Positions 57,352 through 64,000 of a DNA stretch of 64,000 nt are shown piece by piece. The stretch is from contig NZ_SNVV01000004.1 in NCBI RefSeq assembly GCF_004361735.1, forward strand, positions 1-64,000, in the 5' to 3' direction. The stretch is from Azoarcus indigens (lineage in GTDB: Bacteria > Pseudomonadota > Gammaproteobacteria > Burkholderiales > Rhodocyclaceae). Numbering within the stretch: position 1 is the stretch's first letter; each line of letters opens with the position of its first letter. Below the pieces are notes generated by a model. It was not told the DNA's origin and did no database searches. It saw nothing but the letters and a program-made list of their open reading frames with translations. The translations under genes were made by a program, and so were the position numbers.

Positions 57352-58475
57352 GGCTTCGCCTCCTGGCCGCCGCGGCGCCACCACAGGTAGAGGCCGCTGC
57401 CGAGCACGACGATGGTGATGAGGTCCAGCAGCGCCCACAGCGCCTTCATCGGCAGCCCGCCGTAGTCGCCGAAGTGCAGGGGCTCGGAGAGCTGCAGCAC
57501 GGTGACGTACCAGGGCCGGCCGCTGGCTTCCAGCACCTCGCCGTTGTCAGCATCCACCAGCAGCGCCTGTGTCAGCCGGGCGGTGAGCGGGGTGTCGCCG
57601 CTCAGCAGTACCGCGTGATGGGTGGGCGTGCTGCGCAGGGTGCCGGGGAAAGCGATCATGTCGACCTTCATGCCCGGCGCGGCCAACAGGGCGCGCTCCA
57701 TCGCGCGTTGCACGCTGCCATCGGCGGCCGCTGCGCCAGCGGCATCGGGCGCCAGCACGGTGTGGGTCGCGCCCGCCTGCAGCGCGGCCACCTGCTCCGC
57801 CTGCCAGGCCTTGAAGATGAGTTCCGCCCAGGTGTTCACCACGCCGGTGAAGCCCACCACCAGCGCCCATACCACGGTGACGATGCCCAGCAGGTTGTGC
57901 AGATCCAGCCAGCGGGTGCGGGTGGCGCGCTGGCGTCGTACCGTGCCGAAGTCCAGCTTGCGCATGAAGGGCGCATACAGCACCACGCCGGAGACGATGG
58001 CGGTCACCAGCAGCAGCCCCATCGCGCCGAGGAAGAGCTTGCCCGGCAGGCCGGCGTACATGTCCACATGCAGCCGGTACATCACGCTCATGAAGCCCGA
58101 GTCGAACTGCGGCTCGCCCAGTACTTCGGCGGTACGGGCATCGACCAGCACCAGGCGGGAGGCGCTCTCGTCGGTATCCACCCGGGTGTCGAGCTTGACG
58201 TACCACAGGTTCGGATCGTCTTCCCCGGCGAAGAAGTAGAGCGGCACCAGACTGGGATAGTGGGCGACGGCAGCTTGCGCCACCGCGTCTAGGCTGGCCC
58301 GTGGCGTGTCGGCCGGCATCTCGGGCGCATGGATGCCATCGCCTGCCAGATGATCGATCTCATGAGAGAAGATCAGCGGCAGGCCGGTGAGGCAGAGCAG
58401 CAACATGAAGAGCGTACAGACGAGGCTGGACCACTTGTGGATCCAGCCCCACCGCCGCATCGCAGCGGCCGTCAT
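57348..58475 (-). CDS. PepSY-associated transmembrane protein
   Basis: 375 residues with four helices: WIHKWSSLVCTLFMLLLCLTG, LFLGAMGLLLVTAIVSGVVLY, GIVTVVWALVVGFTGVVNTW and ALLDLITIVVLGSGLYLWW, and large periplasmic PepSY parts between. Relatives next to siderophore receptors include inner-membrane ferrisiderophore reductases. HxxxH-like histidines (HKWSS, HEIDH, DLHN) could bind haem, by inference. It overlaps the receptor stop as TGATG. Confidence 0.82.
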   Translation of the reverse strand: MTAAAMRRWGWIHKWSSLVCTLFMLLLCLTGLPLIFSHEIDHLAGDGIHAPEMPADTPRASLDAVAQAAVAHYPSLVPLYFFAGEDDPNLWYVKLDTRVDTDESASRLVLVDARTAEVLGEPQFDSGFMSVMYRLHVDMYAGLPGKLFLGAMGLLLVTAIVSGVVLYAPFMRKLDFGTVRRQRATRTRWLDLHNLLGIVTVVWALVVGFTGVVNTWAELIFKAWQAEQVAALQAGATHTVLAPDAAGAAAADGSVQRAMERALLAAPGMKVDMIAFPGTLRSTPTHHAVLLSGDTPLTARLTQALLVDADNGEVLEASGRPWYVTVLQLSEPLHFGDYGGLPMKALWALLDLITIVVLGSGLYLWWRRGGQEAKP

Positions 58476-60877
58476 CAGAAGTCGACGGTGGCGCTGAGCA
58501 CGAAGGTGCGTGGTGCGCCTTGCACCAGGTAGTAGGAGTTCGGATAGCCGCCGGTAGAGGCCCAGTAGTCTTTGTTGGTGACGTTATCCACCCGGGCGCG
58601 GAAGGTGACCACCTGGCCGCCCAGGGTGGTCAGGTAGCGGGCGCCGAGGTCGTAACGGGTCCAGGACGGGATCTTGTAGGCATTGTTTGCACTGGCGTAT
58701 TGGGATGAGGTGTGGATCGCCCGGGCATTGAGCGACAGACCGGGCACGCCAGGCACCTCCCATTCGGTGCCGAGATTCAACTGCGTGGAGGGAACGCCGA
58801 TGGCGCGTTTGCCCTCGGTGGCGCTGTCGCCGGTCTTGCGCTGCTCCGCGTTGAGGAAGGTGACGCCGCCTAGTACGCGCAGGCCGTTGATCGGTTCGCC
58901 ATAGGCGGTAATTTCCAGGCCGCGGTTGCGTTGCTCGCCGGCCTCCTGGAATTCGCCGTCTTTATCCGCGCCAAAGGGGCGTGCGGTCTGAAAGATCGCC
59001 ACCGCGCCGCCCAGTTTGCCGCCATCGTACTTCAGGCCGATTTCACCCTGCTTGGAACGGTAGGGAGAGAGCACCCGGCCCGGTGTCGCACTGGAAGTAC
59101 CGGCGGTTTCGCCTTTTTGCAGGCCTTCGATGTAGTTGGCGTAGGCGGAGAATTGCGGCGTCAGCTTGTAAACAACGCCCACCATGGGCGAAATCGCGCT
59201 CTTGTCATAACTCGCGCCACGGGCGCCGGTCACGTTGTCGTAGGCCTTGGTTTCCAGGTTCTGGCTGCGGATGCCCAGGGTCAGCAGCAGGCTGTCGTCC
59301 ATGAAGCCCAAGGTGTCGGCGATGGAGATGCCGCTGGCCGTGGTGCGGTCGGTGGTGCGCGGCGAGGACAGGTCGCCGGAGCTGGCAACAGCCGGCATGG
59401 GCAGTTCGACCGGGTTGTACAGGTTGCTGGGCAGCGGACCGCCGGAAGCAAAGGCATTGCTGGAGTCCAGGCTGTAGCGGGAGGCCGAGACGGCCCAGGC
59501 GTGGGAGATGCTGCCGGTACGGGTGCTGCCCCGCATGCCGACTTCGCCGGTGCGGACGATGTCCTCGCGGGCGTTGTCGAAGCGGGAGCCGGAGAGCACG
59601 CCGTCCGCGGTGGAGCGCGGGTTAGCCAGCACGTTCTTTTCGCGGCCCACGCGCATGCCGGCGGCCAGCCAGGCCGTCACGCTGCTGGAGAAGTCGAACT
59701 CGGCGCGGAAGGTGCCGAAGGTTCCACGTTCCTGGGAGTAGGTCCAGGGCTGGGCATAGTTGTCCTCCGCATCCGGCACGCTGGGGATGGCGCCGGTGGG
59801 CGTGACGCTGGGGCGGGGCTCATCGAAACGTTGGTATTGGTAGCCGGCATCGGCGGAGAGGCGGAAGCTGTCGCCGCGGTAGTCGAGGCCGATGGAGAAC
59901 ATGTCCAGTTCCCGGCTTTCCTTGTCTACTGCGGTGTCGCCGTCGCGCCGGGCGGCGTTGATGCGCACGCCCAGGCGATTGTCCGGGCCGAAGCGGCGGG
60001 CGACGTCGGCAGCCACAAAGGCCTGGCCACCGCTTTCCACGCCGACGGTGATCTGGGTCAGCGGATCGTTGGGGGCACGCTTGGGCAGGAGATTGACTGC
60101 ACCGCCTATTCCACTGCCGCCCGGGGCGGCGCCGTTGAGAAAGGTGTTGGCGCCACGGAACACCTCGACTCGCTCCAGAAACTCGGTGGCGACGTACTGG
60201 CGCGGCAGCAGGCCGTAGAGGCCGTTGTACATCATGTCGTCGGAGTACACCGGGAAACCGCGGATGACGTACAGCTCCTGGAAGTTGCCGAAGCCGCGGG
60301 CGGTGCGAACGGAAGGATCGTTCAGCAGCACGTCGGCCACGCTCCTGGCTTGCTGATCCTGGATCAGCTCCGCGGTGTAGGCGGTGGTGTTGAAGGGCGT
60401 TTCCATGATGTCGCGGTTGCCCAGCAAGCCGACGCGGCCGCCGCGGGCGACCTGGTTGCCGGCGAAGTTGGGCGGCAGGCCGGCGGCGGAGGCGTCGGCG
60501 CTGGCGTTCACCGTGACGGTGGCGAGTGCGGTGGCGCCGTTGCTGGAACTGGGCGCGATTTCCACGGTGAAGGTGCGCTCGTCGCGGGCCTGCAGCCGCA
60601 GGCCGCTGCCGGCGAGCAGGCGTTCCAGCGCTTCGCGCGGGGTGTAGTCGCCGCGTAGCGCCGGGGCGCGGCGGCCGGCGGTGATGTCGGAGGCGAAGAA
60701 GACCTGCACGCCGGCGCGGCGTGCGGCTTCGTTCAGGGCGCGGTCCAGCGGCTCGGCTGCCTGGTCGAAACGGACGGGAGCGGTTTGCGCGTGGGCGGCG
60801 CAGGCGAGCAGCACGCCAGCGGCCAGCGTGGACAGGCGCAGGGCGGCGCGGGGCAGGAGAGAGGAGGAGCGAGCCAC
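58475..60877 (-). CDS. TonB-dependent siderophore transducer (FecA/FhuE/FpvA-type)
   Basis: 800 residues: signal peptide ending AAHAQ, then an STN signalling domain (about 33-112, DRALNEAARRAGVQVFFASD) that talks to FecR, plug domain (ETPFNTTAYTAELIQDQQ, NGAAPGGSGIGGAVNLLPKR) and 22-strand barrel ending LSATVDF. The plug style is that of ferrichrome/hydroxamate-type receptors. GTG start with AAGGA upstream. An ECF-type promoter motif lies ahead of it. Confidence 0.9.
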   Translation of the reverse strand: MARSSSLLPRAALRLSTLAAGVLLACAAHAQTAPVRFDQAAEPLDRALNEAARRAGVQVFFASDITAGRRAPALRGDYTPREALERLLAGSGLRLQARDERTFTVEIAPSSSNGATALATVTVNASADASAAGLPPNFAGNQVARGGRVGLLGNRDIMETPFNTTAYTAELIQDQQARSVADVLLNDPSVRTARGFGNFQELYVIRGFPVYSDDMMYNGLYGLLPRQYVATEFLERVEVFRGANTFLNGAAPGGSGIGGAVNLLPKRAPNDPLTQITVGVESGGQAFVAADVARRFGPDNRLGVRINAARRDGDTAVDKESRELDMFSIGLDYRGDSFRLSADAGYQYQRFDEPRPSVTPTGAIPSVPDAEDNYAQPWTYSQERGTFGTFRAEFDFSSSVTAWLAAGMRVGREKNVLANPRSTADGVLSGSRFDNAREDIVRTGEVGMRGSTRTGSISHAWAVSASRYSLDSSNAFASGGPLPSNLYNPVELPMPAVASSGDLSSPRTTDRTTASGISIADTLGFMDDSLLLTLGIRSQNLETKAYDNVTGARGASYDKSAISPMVGVVYKLTPQFSAYANYIEGLQKGETAGTSSATPGRVLSPYRSKQGEIGLKYDGGKLGGAVAIFQTARPFGADKDGEFQEAGEQRNRGLEITAYGEPINGLRVLGGVTFLNAEQRKTGDSATEGKRAIGVPSTQLNLGTEWEVPGVPGLSLNARAIHTSSQYASANNAYKIPSWTRYDLGARYLTTLGGQVVTFRARVDNVTNKDYWASTGGYPNSYYLVQGAPRTFVLSATVDF

Positions 60878-60930
60878 GGGTTTTCCTTGAAAGTGAGGAC
60901 TTCAAGGACCATGTCGAGCGCCGCCGCGCC

Positions 60931-60960
60931 CAACCCTACCTCTCCCGGCAGAAAAATTTT
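60931..60960 (-). promoter_or_regulatory. Candidate iron-ECF sigma promoter of the receptor gene
   Basis: Minus-strand AAAATTTTTCTGCCGGGAGA then GGTAGGGTTG resembles the A/T-rich -35 and GGGTGAGGGTT-like elements common between fecR and receptor genes. It begins directly at the fecR stop. Recognition from memory, not an alignment. Confidence 0.4.
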
Positions 60961-61820
60961 CAGCGCGGGCTGATATCCACGCTGCCGTCGGCTTGCGGGC
61001 TTACCCGCACGGGCAGGATGCGCGGCAGCAGGGAGAGCGCCTGGTCGGTGTTGGCGGTGTCGAACACGCCGGAAACCTCCAGGGCGGCGAGGTGCTCGCC
61101 GTGCAGGCGCACCGGCTGGCTGCGATAGCGGGCGATTTCTGCCAGGGCTTCGCTCAGCGGGGTGTGGTCGAACACCAGCCGGCCTTCGCGCCACGCGCTT
61201 TCACGTTCCAGATCCACCTGGCCGGTCTGTGCGGCGCTTCCGTTGCGAGTGGACAGGCGCTGGCCGGGTGCCAGCCGGCTTGTGCTGCCGTCGATGGCGG
61301 TTACCTGGACGACACCCTCGCTCAGGGTGACACTGGACTGTTCCGGGCCGCGCACCACGTCGAACATGGTGCCGACCACCTGCACGCTGAAGCGGCCTGC
61401 ATCCACCTCGAAGGGGCGGACGAGCATGGGGGCGACGGCGAAGGAGGCGCGGCCCTGCTCCAGCATGCTGCGGCGGCTGCGCAGATGCCAGGACACGCGC
61501 AGCGCGCTGGCGGTGTCCAGCGTGATCTGGCTGCCATCCGCCAGCGTTACCGTGCGCTGCTCGCCGACGGCGGTCTGGAAGCGCTCCTCGGCGTAGGGCG
61601 GGTCGAGCAAGATCAGCGCCGCCAGCAGCAGGCTGCCGCCGATGGCCGCCGCTACCCGCTCCTTCCGCCTGGGCTTCTTCCGCGCCCGCGGGACGCTGCC
61701 GGGCAGCGGAAAGAGCTGCTTCAGCGCTTCCCGCTCCTCGCTCAGCAACTCGTCCAGGGCAGTGGCGGGGGCTTGCGTATCGTCGGAGGGTGGGCAGGAG
61801 TTAGCTCGGTGCGGGGGCAT
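60960..61820 (-). CDS. FecR-family anti-sigma/transmembrane signal protein
   Basis: 286 residues. One membrane helix (about 56-72, VAAAIGGSLLLAALILL) separates a short cytoplasmic part from the periplasmic FecR domain (GEQRTVTLADGSQITLDTAS, VQVVGTMFDVVRG) and C-terminal STN-like region (SEALAEIARYRSQPVRLHG). The cytoplasmic part has no Trp and lacks the usual DUF4880 pattern, replaced by a basic stretch (RARKKPRRKER). It overlaps the sigma factor gene by 20 bases. Confidence 0.82.
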   Translation of the reverse strand: MPPHRANSCPPSDDTQAPATALDELLSEEREALKQLFPLPGSVPRARKKPRRKERVAAAIGGSLLLAALILLDPPYAEERFQTAVGEQRTVTLADGSQITLDTASALRVSWHLRSRRSMLEQGRASFAVAPMLVRPFEVDAGRFSVQVVGTMFDVVRGPEQSSVTLSEGVVQVTAIDGSTSRLAPGQRLSTRNGSAAQTGQVDLERESAWREGRLVFDHTPLSEALAEIARYRSQPVRLHGEHLAALEVSGVFDTANTDQALSLLPRILPVRVSPQADGSVDISPR

Positions 61821-62433
61821 TGCGGGGCGCGGGCGCGGGACGTGGCGGCGTGGAGGAGGCCGCGATTGTATCGTCCAGGGCAAGGCGGCAGGCTGCCATG
61901 CCCAGGCGCAGGTGCTTCTCTACTGTCTTCAGCGAGATGCCGAGTTGGTCGGCTACTTCGGCCTGTTGCATCTGGTGGATCTTGTGCATCACGAAGACAT
62001 CGCGGCAGCGCGGCGGCAGCGCCTCGATGGCGGCGGCGAGGCAGGCCAGGCGCTCGCGGCCGGCGAAGAGCTGCGCCGGGTCGCGGCCGAAGGGCGAGGG
62101 GTCGGCGCACTCCGGCAGGTCTGCCGCATGCTCCAGCCACTGCCGTTGGGCGGTTTCGCTGCGATAGCGGTCGATGGCGCGGCGGGAGGCGATCTCCCGC
62201 AGAAAGGCCAGCGGTACCCGGATCTCGCCTTCGGGCGGGCGTTCGATCAACTCCACGCAGACATCGTGCACCACGTCCTGGGCTTCGGCCCGGTCGCCGC
62301 CGCGGCGACCGATATGCTGGCGCACGTGGCTGACCAGATCGTCGTAGTGGCGGACGATGGCCGCCAGCAAGCGGCTGCCCTTGGGGGTGGGGCTGCTGGT
62401 GCTGCAGGAGAGGGGGGAGGTGGCGACGGGCAA
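61801..62433 (-). CDS. FecI-like ECF RNA polymerase sigma factor
   Basis: 210 residues. Region 2 is HYDDLVSHVRQHIGRRGGDR plus AEAQDVVHDVCVELIE; region 4 is LPPRCRDVFVMHKIHQMQQA and VADQLGISLKTVEKHLRLGM. Drives the downstream TonB receptor in response to the extracytoplasmic signal passed by FecR. Tails at both ends are Pro/Ser-rich. A Fur box lies 50 bases upstream. Confidence 0.9.
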   Translation of the reverse strand: MPVATSPLSCSTSSPTPKGSRLLAAIVRHYDDLVSHVRQHIGRRGGDRAEAQDVVHDVCVELIERPPEGEIRVPLAFLREIASRRAIDRYRSETAQRQWLEHAADLPECADPSPFGRDPAQLFAGRERLACLAAAIEALPPRCRDVFVMHKIHQMQQAEVADQLGISLKTVEKHLRLGMAACRLALDDTIAASSTPPRPAPAPRNAPAPS

Positions 62434-62482
62434 ACGCTTGGATTCCGGACTGGCGGAGCGGAGCTGCCGCAGGGATGGCTTT

Positions 62483-62501
62483 AATGAGAATTATTACCAT
62501 T
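62483..62501 (-). promoter_or_regulatory. Fur box upstream of the fecI-like gene
   Basis: On the plus strand AATGAGAATTATTACCATT, a close match to the AATGAGAAT...CTCATT form common before fecI genes. A+T-rich against G+C-rich surroundings. Confidence 0.75.
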
Positions 62502-62560
62502 CCTTTTCCTGCCTGCAAGCATCCCGCGTCGCCAAGTCTCTCCGTCGTGGCGCGATGGTC

Positions 62561-63733
62561 TCAGGCCGCGCAGGCAGTCCGCCGGTCCAGCCGGCCGCTC
62601 CAGGTGGTCAGGCCGAAGGCCAGCAGCACCACCAGCGCGCCGACCCAGGGCGTGTTCATCAACCCGGCCTCCGCCACGATCAGCCCGCCCGCCCAGGCGC
62701 CGCCGGCGATGCCGAGGTTGAAGGCGGCGATGTTCAGGCCGGAGGCCACGTCCACCGCATGCGGCGCGTGACGCTCGGCCTGCTGCACCACGTACACCTG
62801 CAGCCCCGGCACGTTGCCGAAGGCGACCGCGCCCCACAGCAGCACGGTGAGCAGTGCCAGCACCGGATGCGGCGCGGTGAAGGTGAGCATCAGCAGCACC
62901 GCGGCAAGCAGCAGGAAGATGAGTTGCAACGCGCGTATCGGCCCATGGCGGTCTGCCAGCTTGCCACCCCACAGATTGCCGACCGCAACCGACACCCCGT
63001 AGACCAGCAGCACCAGGCTGACCGCGCCGGCGCTGAAGCCGCTCACCTGCTGCAGGATGGGGGCGAGGAAGGTGAAGGCGATGAAGGAGCCGCCATAGCC
63101 CAGCGCCGTCTTCGCATACACCATCAGCAGCCGCGGCTGGGCGAGCACCTCCAGCTGGCGCAGCAGCGAGGCCGGCGGCGTGTGGGGAATGCGAGGCGGG
63201 ACGAACAGCAGGCTGGCGAAGAACGCCACGACTCCGAGTGCGGAGACCGCGAGGAAGGTGGCGCGCCAGCCAAAGTGCTGGCCGATGAAGGTGCCCAGCG
63301 GAACACCGGTGACCAGCGCCACCGTCAGCCCGGTGAACATGATCGCGATGGCGCTCGCTGCCCGTTCCTTTGGAACCAGCCCGGTGGCGATGGTGGAGCC
63401 GATGGAGAAGAACACGCCGTGCGCCAGTCCGGTGAGCACCCGGGCGGCGATCAGCGACTCATAGCCCGGCGCATGCCAGGCCAGCAGGTTGCCGGCGGTG
63501 AACAGCGCCATCAGCGCCAGCAGCAGCTGCTTGCGCGGCATGCGGCCGGTGAGGGCGGTGAGCAGCGGTGCGCCGATGGCGACGCCCAGTGCATAGAGGC
63601 TGACCAGCAGGCCGGCCGAAGGCAGGCTGACGGCAAGATCGGCGGCGATGGTCGGGATCAGGCCGACGATGACGAATTCGGTGGTGCCGATGGCAAAGGC
63701 GCTTACGGTTAGCGCCAGCAGGGCGATGGGCAT
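62561..63733 (-). CDS. MFS efflux transporter, DHA1/AraJ-like
   Basis: 390 residues with twelve predicted helices. Family signatures: AIGTTEFVIVGLIPTIAADL in helix 1, GRMPRKQLLLALMALF in the helix 2-3 loop and GLAHGVFFSIGSTIATGLVP. Proton-driven export of drugs, sugars or arabinose-like compounds is the family role; substrate unknown. The ATG chosen places helix 1 at the N-terminus. It lies downstream of tRNA-Met and upstream of the fecI control region. Confidence 0.88.
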   Translation of the reverse strand: MPIALLALTVSAFAIGTTEFVIVGLIPTIAADLAVSLPSAGLLVSLYALGVAIGAPLLTALTGRMPRKQLLLALMALFTAGNLLAWHAPGYESLIAARVLTGLAHGVFFSIGSTIATGLVPKERAASAIAIMFTGLTVALVTGVPLGTFIGQHFGWRATFLAVSALGVVAFFASLLFVPPRIPHTPPASLLRQLEVLAQPRLLMVYAKTALGYGGSFIAFTFLAPILQQVSGFSAGAVSLVLLVYGVSVAVGNLWGGKLADRHGPIRALQLIFLLLAAVLLMLTFTAPHPVLALLTVLLWGAVAFGNVPGLQVYVVQQAERHAPHAVDVASGLNIAAFNLGIAGGAWAGGLIVAEAGLMNTPWVGALVVLLAFGLTTWSGRLDRRTACAA

Positions 63734-63876
63734 GGGAGCACTCCGGGTTGGGGAGTGCGCAGTCTGGCGCCGGTATTGCTGCGGAAAAACGCGGCTTTCG
63801 TGGAAGGATAATTGCGGTGGGGGCAAGAATCGCCGGCTGGCGTCTGCGCTCGTCGCAATGAAAGCAGGCCGGAAAG

Positions 63877-63904
63877 CAAAAAGGGCCTGGTTGCCCAGGC
63901 CCTT
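63877..63904 (-). terminator. Terminator downstream of tRNA-Met
   Basis: On the minus strand AAGGGCCTGG, loop GCAA, CCAGGCCCTT then TTTGC. The ten-pair stem lies 15 bases after the tRNA 3' end. Confidence 0.75.
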
Positions 63905-63918
63905 CTGCCGAATCCGTG

Positions 63919-63995
63919 TGGTGGTGATGGGCGGAATCGAACCGCCGACCTACGGGTTATGAATCCGTCGCTCTAACCGTCTGAGCTACATCACC
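63919..63995 (-). tRNA. tRNA-Met (anticodon CAT)
   Basis: 77 bases with encoded CCA. Acceptor GGTGATG pairs with CATCACC, discriminator A. Anticodon arm ACGGATTCATAACCCGT presents CAT; T arm GGCGGTTCGATTCCGCC. The first pair is G-C, so it is not an initiator; elongator Met is favoured over lysidine-modified Ile. Confidence 0.9.
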
Positions 63996-64000
63996 AACCG

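Noticed and set aside
58931-60658. 575-codon open frame antisense to the second TonB receptor
   Set aside because: Gly/Val/Ala-rich, no motif; the receptor on the other strand is clear.

Overview
The window is a chromosomal segment of a high-G+C betaproteobacterium. Indicators are the bacterial 5S rRNA end, the glnA-ntrB-ntrC nitrogen block, the lolB-ispE-tRNA-Gln-prs-rplY-pth-ychF order, ftsY-ftsE-ftsX, and tRNAs with encoded CCA. A member of the Rhodocyclales (Azospira/Dechloromonas-like) is my best guess. The genus is inference only.

Layout. 1-110: 3' end of a 5S rRNA and the rRNA terminator. 250-4750: UbiH/F-type hydroxylase, dsbC, mltA, a 35-residue membrane peptide and a Nudix/thiamine-phosphate-synthase-like fusion. 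4696-8712 (minus): yacG, zapD, coaE, a SPOR protein, coaX and birA, tightly packed. 8765-14738 (minus): ntrC, ntrB, a DUF4124 protein, glnA and a CDF metal exporter, with NtrC and sigma-54 sites. 14803-16431: rhodanese and nadA. 16497-23500: a catecholate-siderophore (enterobactin-type) uptake locus made of receptor, periplasmic esterase, a coupled methyltransferase and a divergent OmpR-type two-component system, with a Fur box between. 23578-26949: YbhP-like hydrolase plus clsB, a CoA-binding protein and gluQ. 27068-34806: a surface-glycan modification island with two GT39 enzymes, a sialidase-fold protein, an unknown membrane protein, a ChbG/YdjC deacetylase, a GtrB-like GT2 and a GtrA flippase. 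34817-37447: hybrid histidine kinase and DEDDh exonuclease. 37627-44397 (minus): ychF, pth, rplY, prs, tRNA-Gln, ispE, lolB and a TPR protein. 44609-47525: mutM and a dynamin-like GTPase. 47604-51677 (minus): ferredoxin, coaD, rsmD and two M16 peptidases. 51842-54556: ftsY, ftsE, ftsX. 54749-56986: ahpC, ahpF. 57190-62433 (minus): fecI-fecR-TonB receptor-PepSY-small membrane protein. 62561-63995: MFS exporter and tRNA-Met.

Functional themes. Two independent iron-uptake systems are present: one under two-component control, one under ECF-sigma surface signalling. Both have a recognisable Fur box. Nitrogen control is visible as an arrangement at glnA (two NtrC sites three helical turns apart, then a -24/-12 promoter). 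Further NtrC-like sites lie just ahead of ntrC and birA. The peroxide genes carry an OxyR-like site abutting the -35 region.

There are no insertion sequences, phage genes, CRISPR arrays or gene-free stretches longer than about 300 bases. The most open-ended material is the glycan island, the methyltransferase coupled to the siderophore esterase, the lone dynamin-like GTPase, the regulatory inverted repeats around ntrB/ntrC/birA, and two very short candidate genes.
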